Source: CAZDKK01 sp964506245 (lineage in GTDB: Bacteria; Eisenbacteria; RBG-16-71-46; CAIMUX01; WJJG01). Taken from it: a stretch of 64,000 nt of DNA. This document shows, piece after piece, positions 60,023-64,000 of this stretch. Every line of letters begins with the position of its first letter. Positions within the stretch are counted from its first letter, which is position 1. The DNA lies in NCBI GenBank assembly GCA_964506245.1, contig CAZDKK010000009.1:45204-109203 (forward strand), given 5' to 3'. The notes under the pieces were generated by a model. It was not told where the DNA came from. It worked only from the letters and a program-made list of their open reading frames with translations, and did no database searches. The translations under genes and the position numbers were made by a program.

Positions 60023-61672
60023 ATGCTCGACGTCATGGCACAGAGCCCGCTGGTCCTGCTCTTCACGGTGATCGGGACCGGCTACCTGGTCGGCAACATC
60101 GGCATCTTCGGCTTCCGGCTGGGGGTGGCGGCCGTCCTTTTCGCGGGCATCGCCTTCGGGGCGATGGACGCGCGCTGCGCGCTGCCGGAGCAGATCTACA
60201 TCATCGGCCTCGTGCTCTTCGTCTACTCGGTGGGGCTGCAGTCGGGGCCGTCGTTCTTTGCCTCGTTCCAGCGCCGCGGCTTGCGCTCCAGCCTGATCAC
60301 CCTCGCGGTGATCGCATTGGGCGCTCTCCTCTCCGGCGTCCTCGGGCAGGTGCTGCGGTTCTCCGCGCCCAGCACGGCCGGCCTCTTCTGCGGCGCCCTG
60401 ACCAACACCCCGGCCCTCGCGGCCGCCGTGGAGACGACCAAGAACCTCTCGACCGGGCTGGATCCGGCCGCCCGCGAGCAGCTCATCAACAGCCCCGTCG
60501 TCAGCTACGGCCTCGCCTACCCCTTCGGGGTCTTCGGCGTCATCCTCTGGATCTACCTCTACCAGAAGCTGCGCAGGGTCACGCCCGCGGACGTTCAGCG
60601 CGAGGCGCAGGCCGAGCAGGTGACCCCCATCACGAGCGTCACCTTCCGCATCACCAATCCGGCGGCCATGGGCAAGACCGTCGGCCAGGTGCTCACGCCG
60701 CTCGGCGACGCGGGCTTCGTGCTGAGCCGCATTCGCAAGGGCGAGCACAGCTCCGTCGTGGAGGGCACGACGCTGCTCGAGGCGGGGGACGTCGTCGTGG
60801 CCGTGGGCACCCCCGCCGCCATGGAACGCGCGCGGCTGCTCTTCGGCGAGCATGTGCCCGAGCACCTGGCCGTAGGCGTCGACGGGATCACCTACCGGCG
60901 CGTCTTCGTCTCCAACAAGAAGATCGTGGGCAAGCCGATCCGCGAGCTGCAGCTCGGGCGCAAGCTGCGTGCCACGATCACGCGGCTGCGGCGAGGGGAC
61001 GTCGAGATCGTCCCCTCGCCCCACACGATCCTGGAGATGGGCGACCGCATCCGCGTCGTGAGCTATCAGGAGAACATGGACGCGGTCACCCGCTTCTTCG
61101 GGGATTCCGTGCGCGGCATCACCGAGACCGACTTCCTGTCGCTCTCGCTGGGGATCGTGCTGGGCGTCTTCTTGGGGATGATCCCGATCCCGCTCGGCCA
61201 CGGGCTCAGCTTCAAGCTCGGCTTCGCCGGGGGCCCGCTGATCGCCGGGCTCGTGCTGGGGCGAATGACGCGCACCGGCCCGATCATCTGGGACTTGCCG
61301 TACAACGCGAACCTCGTCCTGCGCCAGGTGGGGCTGGTCTTCTTCCTGGCGGGCATCGGCACGCGCGCGGGCACCGGCTTTCTCGACACCCTGCTGGCGG
61401 GCGGCTGGACGATCATCGCCGCCGGGGCGGTGATCACCACCATCATGACGTTGGTCATCCTCACCATCGGTCACCGCCACCTGAAGCTGCCGATGGCCGC
61501 GGTGCTCGGCATGGTCTCCGGCATCCAGACCCAGCCGGCAGTCCTGGCCTACGCGAACCAGCAGGCTGAGAGCGACCTGCCCAACACCTGGTACGCGACC
61601 GTGTACCCCGCGGCGATGGTGGCGAAGATCATGCTGGCGCAGATCGTGGTGTCGGCGATGCTGGCGCCGTAG
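60023..61672 (+). CDS. AspT/YidE/YbjL-type transporter with two TrkA-C domains
   Basis: 549 residues. Two sets of about five membrane helices (GTGYLVGNIGIFGFRLGVAA, IIGLVLFVYSVGLQSGPSFF; then LSLGIVLGVFLGMIPIPLGH, LVFFLAGIGTRAGTGFLDTL) flank two cytoplasmic RCK/TrkA-C domains (ITNPAAMGKTVGQVLTPLGD, VSNKKIVGKPIRELQLGRKL). This inverted duplication, with GLFCGALTNTPALAAA and VSGIQTQPAVLAYANQQ in the two halves, defines the AspT/YidE duplication family. AspT is an aspartate:alanine antiporter; most relatives have unknown substrates. No good ribosome binding site precedes the ATG at 60023; the ATG at 60035 is an alternative. It lies 61 nt after the lipoprotein array and may be read through from it. 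Confidence 0.88.
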   Translation: MLDVMAQSPLVLLFTVIGTGYLVGNIGIFGFRLGVAAVLFAGIAFGAMDARCALPEQIYIIGLVLFVYSVGLQSGPSFFASFQRRGLRSSLITLAVIALGALLSGVLGQVLRFSAPSTAGLFCGALTNTPALAAAVETTKNLSTGLDPAAREQLINSPVVSYGLAYPFGVFGVILWIYLYQKLRRVTPADVQREAQAEQVTPITSVTFRITNPAAMGKTVGQVLTPLGDAGFVLSRIRKGEHSSVVEGTTLLEAGDVVVAVGTPAAMERARLLFGEHVPEHLAVGVDGITYRRVFVSNKKIVGKPIRELQLGRKLRATITRLRRGDVEIVPSPHTILEMGDRIRVVSYQENMDAVTRFFGDSVRGITETDFLSLSLGIVLGVFLGMIPIPLGHGLSFKLGFAGGPLIAGLVLGRMTRTGPIIWDLPYNANLVLRQVGLVFFLAGIGTRAGTGFLDTLLAGGWTIIAAGAVITTIMTLVILTIGHRHLKLPMAAVLGMVSGIQTQPAVLAYANQQAESDLPNTWYATVYPAAMVAKIMLAQIVVSAMLAP

Positions 61673-61854
61673 GGCGCAGCGGATCCGCCGCAACTCTAAG
61701 GGATCCGGGGACATCCACGAGCCGCCCCCATCGCGTTATGGACGGCCGTCCTCGACCAGCCTATGCTTGTAGGTGATCGCGCAGCCAAAGCGCGCCGAAG
61801 CGCAGAGGTTCTTGGTTTCCCGCAAGTTCGAAGCGCAACGAAAGGGAGGTTGTG

Positions 61855-62520
61855 ATGAGCATCCACGCGCGTGTCCTAACACTGCTCGCCGTTCTTCTGA
61901 CGTCCGTTGTCAGCGTGTACGCGGAAGAGCTTACCATCATGTGCGAGGCCGACGCCTTCATCTGCAGCGATGACTGGGCTACCTTCAACTACGGGAGTCG
62001 CGACTACAGCCCGCGCGCGGTAGGACATCAGAACCAGTACACCGGCGAGCAAATCGGCCGGCAGCTCTACCGCTTCGAAATCCCGGCCTACATCACCGAA
62101 GTCTCATCCGGTCAGGTGATCATCAAGCAGTTCGATAACTTCGCCGGGTTCCCCGTGTATACTTCGCTCCGCGGACTCACGGACGATTGGCAGGAAATGA
62201 GCGTCACCTGGAACAACCAACCCGTGACCGATTCCGACATCCTGGACACGGTATACGCCGGCTGCTGCGGAATCATCTATACGTACGAGATCACCGCCTA
62301 CGTGCAGAGCCAGCTCGCCGTGGGGGACCACACGATCTGCCTCCAGCAGCGGAAACTCGACGAGACGACCATCGGCGGCGTTCGCTGGTTCATGCGGGAG
62401 AGTGAGGGCCAGCTACACGGCATCATCTACGGGGAGTGCCCGGAGCTTCACCTGCTAGCGGGATCCACCCCGGTCGAAGCGACGACTTGGGGAGCGATCA
62501 AGACCCTCTTTGAGCGATGA
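61855..62520 (+). CDS. Exported DNRLRE-like domain protein with C-terminal WGAIKTLFER tail
   Basis: 221 residues; AAAGGGAGG lies 5 nt before the ATG at 61855 and only 2 nt before an upstream GTG, so the ATG is preferred. Signal peptide: VLTLLAVLLTSVVSVYA. The single domain looks like a DNRLRE/CBM96-type beta-sandwich: DAFICSDDWATFNYGSRDY, RQLYRFEIPAYITEVSSGQV, then DWQEMSVTWNNQPV and YEITAYVQSQLAVGDHTICL. Such domains are usually attached to large surface proteins; here it stands alone. It ends STPVEATTWGAIKTLFER, the tail shared with the next gene and with 44845-45633. The gene precedes the beta-helix gene by 167 nt on the same strand. Confidence 0.75.
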   Translation: MSIHARVLTLLAVLLTSVVSVYAEELTIMCEADAFICSDDWATFNYGSRDYSPRAVGHQNQYTGEQIGRQLYRFEIPAYITEVSSGQVIIKQFDNFAGFPVYTSLRGLTDDWQEMSVTWNNQPVTDSDILDTVYAGCCGIIYTYEITAYVQSQLAVGDHTICLQQRKLDETTIGGVRWFMRESEGQLHGIIYGECPELHLLAGSTPVEATTWGAIKTLFER

Positions 62521-62687
62521 GACAGGAGGCTCGGCCCTCCCTCTCGGTGACCAGGAACAGGGACCGCGGGCTACCCGCCGCGTGCCGCGCAGGTGGCCGT
62601 TGTTCCGCTGTCTCGCGCGTACGTGGTATCCTCATATGGGTATCGACTGAACCATCGATCTTGTGCCGATCACACAGGAGGCAAGCC

Positions 62688-63959
62688 ATGCGTCCCGGCT
62701 TCTTGCTCCTCGCCGCGTCGTTGCTCCTCGCCGCACCCTGCCCGGCCACGGTCTACACCGTGCTGCCCGACGGCAGCGGCGACTTCCCCACCATCCAGGC
62801 CGGCGTCGACGCCATCGATCACGGAGATGTGCTCGAGTTGGGCGCCGGAACGTTCACGGGCGCCGGCAACCGCGATGTCGACTACCTGGGCAAGGCCATC
62901 ACCATCCGATCGCAAGGGGGCGACCCGGAGGACTGCATCATCGACTGTGAAGGCGGCGTCACCGATCCCCACCGGGGCTTTCTCTTCCACTCGGGCGAGT
63001 CGTCGCTCTCCGTGCTCAGCGGCGTGACCATCACCCACGGATGGATGAGCGACGATGTCCGTGGCGGGGCCATCCGCTGCGAGAACGCCAGCGCTCCCGT
63101 CGTCACCCACTGCGTCTTCACCTACACGCGGGGAGCCGCGGCCTTGTGCATCGATGGGGCTCACCTGCAGCTCCAGGCATGTGTCTTCGCCCACAACTTC
63201 GCCTTCGAGGGCGGCGGAGTCTGCTGTGAGGAAGCCACGCTGACAATGGAAGGCTGCCGTCTCTTCGAGAACACCGCCGATCTCCTGGGTGGCGCCGTAC
63301 ACGCCCATGCCGCCACGATCGACCTGCTCGATTGCGAGTTCGAGGAGAACAGCGCCCTCCACGGGGGCGCCACCGACTTCCACATCGGCACGGTGGTCAC
63401 CGTCCGCAATTGCCGCTACTACGAGAACAGCGCGACAGAGGCCGGCGCCCTCTGCCTGTTCGCCATGTGCGAAGGAACTGTTGAGGGTTGCACCTTTGCC
63501 GGCAACACCTGCCAGAACTGGGCGTCAGCCCTCTCGGTGGGTAAGTCCTCCACCTGTCACGTGCAGAGCTGCACCTTCTATGGGAACGCCGGTGGAAGCG
63601 GGGCTGTGGTGATCGAAGGGCCCCCGTGCACCATGGCCCAGAGCGTGGTCGCCTTCAACCAACCCGGCTTCTACCCATACTGCACCGTGACCTTTACCTG
63701 CTGTGACCACTTCGCGAACGGCGGCGGCGACTGGGTCGGGAGCTTCGCCGGGCAGTACGGCATCAACGGAAACATCTCCGAGGATCCCCTCTTCTGCGAT
63801 CCGGAGCTGCACGACTTCACGCTCGATGCGGCGTCGCCCTGCGCCCCCTTCTCGCCCCCCAATCCAGAGTGCGACCTCATCGGCGCCTGGCCGATCGGCT
63901 GCGGGGGCACACCGGTCGAGGGGGTGAGCTGGGGCCGGATGAAGGACATCTTCCGCTAG
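62688..63959 (+). CDS. Exported parallel beta-helix protein with C-terminal WGRMKDIFR tail
   Basis: 423 residues; the ATG at 62688 follows AGGAGG. Signal peptide: GFLLLAASLLLAAPCPA. Right-handed beta-helix coils of the pectate-lyase/NosD type run from GSGDFPTIQAGVDAIDHGDV through TIRSQGGDPEDCIIDCEGG, THCVFTYTRGAAALCIDGAH, EGCRLFENTADLLGGAVHAH and QSCTFYGNAGGSGAVVIEG. A typical end-of-helix segment follows (NISEDPLFCDPELHDFTLDA). It is rich in Cys along the stack. No lyase catalytic motif is evident, so binding or adhesion is as likely as polysaccharide cleavage. The last residues, GGTPVEGVSWGRMKDIFR, are the shared tail. Confidence 0.8.
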   Translation: MRPGFLLLAASLLLAAPCPATVYTVLPDGSGDFPTIQAGVDAIDHGDVLELGAGTFTGAGNRDVDYLGKAITIRSQGGDPEDCIIDCEGGVTDPHRGFLFHSGESSLSVLSGVTITHGWMSDDVRGGAIRCENASAPVVTHCVFTYTRGAAALCIDGAHLQLQACVFAHNFAFEGGGVCCEEATLTMEGCRLFENTADLLGGAVHAHAATIDLLDCEFEENSALHGGATDFHIGTVVTVRNCRYYENSATEAGALCLFAMCEGTVEGCTFAGNTCQNWASALSVGKSSTCHVQSCTFYGNAGGSGAVVIEGPPCTMAQSVVAFNQPGFYPYCTVTFTCCDHFANGGGDWVGSFAGQYGINGNISEDPLFCDPELHDFTLDAASPCAPFSPPNPECDLIGAWPIGCGGTPVEGVSWGRMKDIFR

Positions 63960-64000
63960 GCGCGCAGGGTCCGTCCCAAGCGGCGGCGGGGTATCCTGCG

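Noticed and set aside
1..64000. Insertion sequences, prophage or integrative elements
   Set aside because: No transposase, integrase, recombinase or phage structural gene was recognised; the repeated segments are explained by paralogous genes.

Overview
The window is GC-rich chromosomal DNA from a bacterium, most probably an uncultured member of the FCB superphylum (Eisenbacteria, Krumholzibacteriota and Latescibacterota are the kind of lineage that fits). The reasons are the many exported proteins ending in a FlgD-like Ig domain (RPNPxxG ... WDGRxxxG ... PAGVYFxRL ... R), LVIVD-repeat propellers, a PEP-CTERM protein, several ECF sigma/anti-sigma pairs and strong GGAGG ribosome binding sites. 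The phylum call is an inference. I saw no rRNA, tRNA, insertion sequence, phage gene or CRISPR array.

Layout. 1-7.7 kb: two small lipoproteins, a creatininase-family hydrolase, and a minus-strand run of a quinone oxidoreductase, a D-2-hydroxyacid dehydrogenase and two DUF3857/transglutaminase-like proteins, one of which has lost its catalytic residues. 8-17 kb: exported proteins (two LVIVD double propellers, a PEP-CTERM protein, two propeller-like proteins). 17.2-21.3 kb: an operon of TPR-CHAT protease-like protein, ECF sigma factor and zinc-finger anti-sigma factor. 21.5-28.2 kb: the highlight, three tandem paralogous exported thioredoxin-fold proteins. Each has an in-frame TGA at codon 38, exactly where the first cysteine of a CxxC motif belongs, followed at a fixed distance by a conserved SECIS-like hairpin. 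They read best as selenoproteins with a UPxC active site. 28.4-31.2 kb: a second ECF sigma, membrane anti-sigma-like and TPR/HEAT protein operon. 31.5-36.8 kb: a plus-strand Lrp, PLP sulfur-amino-acid enzyme, threonine synthase, DUF2284 and proposed homoserine kinase operon. 36.9-41.7 kb: a small membrane protein, a BlaI/M56 pair and an S41 peptidase with TPRs. 42.1-44.7 kb: an RsbU-like phosphatase. 44.8-50.6 kb: exported proteins including a third LVIVD protein. 50.9-54.7 kb: ferredoxin, SppA and an FAD-linked oxidase. 54.8-60 kb: three tandem lipoproteins. 60-61.7 kb: an AspT/YidE-type transporter. 61.8-64 kb: two exported proteins that share a C-terminal WGxIKxxFR-type tail with the protein at 44845-45633.

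Taken together the window is dominated by envelope and export biology. At least three kinds of C-terminal tail coexist (FlgD-like domain, PEP-CTERM, and the short WGxIK tail, for which I know no name). Three regulatory modules (two ECF operons and BlaI/M56) carry large envelope-facing repeat proteins that look like sensors. Sorting domains of neighbouring paralogues are nearly identical in DNA while the rest of the genes has diverged, which points to gene conversion. None of the selenocysteine machinery (SelA, SelB, SelD, tRNA-Sec), exosortase or type IX secretion genes lies in the window, so those dependencies need a genome-wide check.
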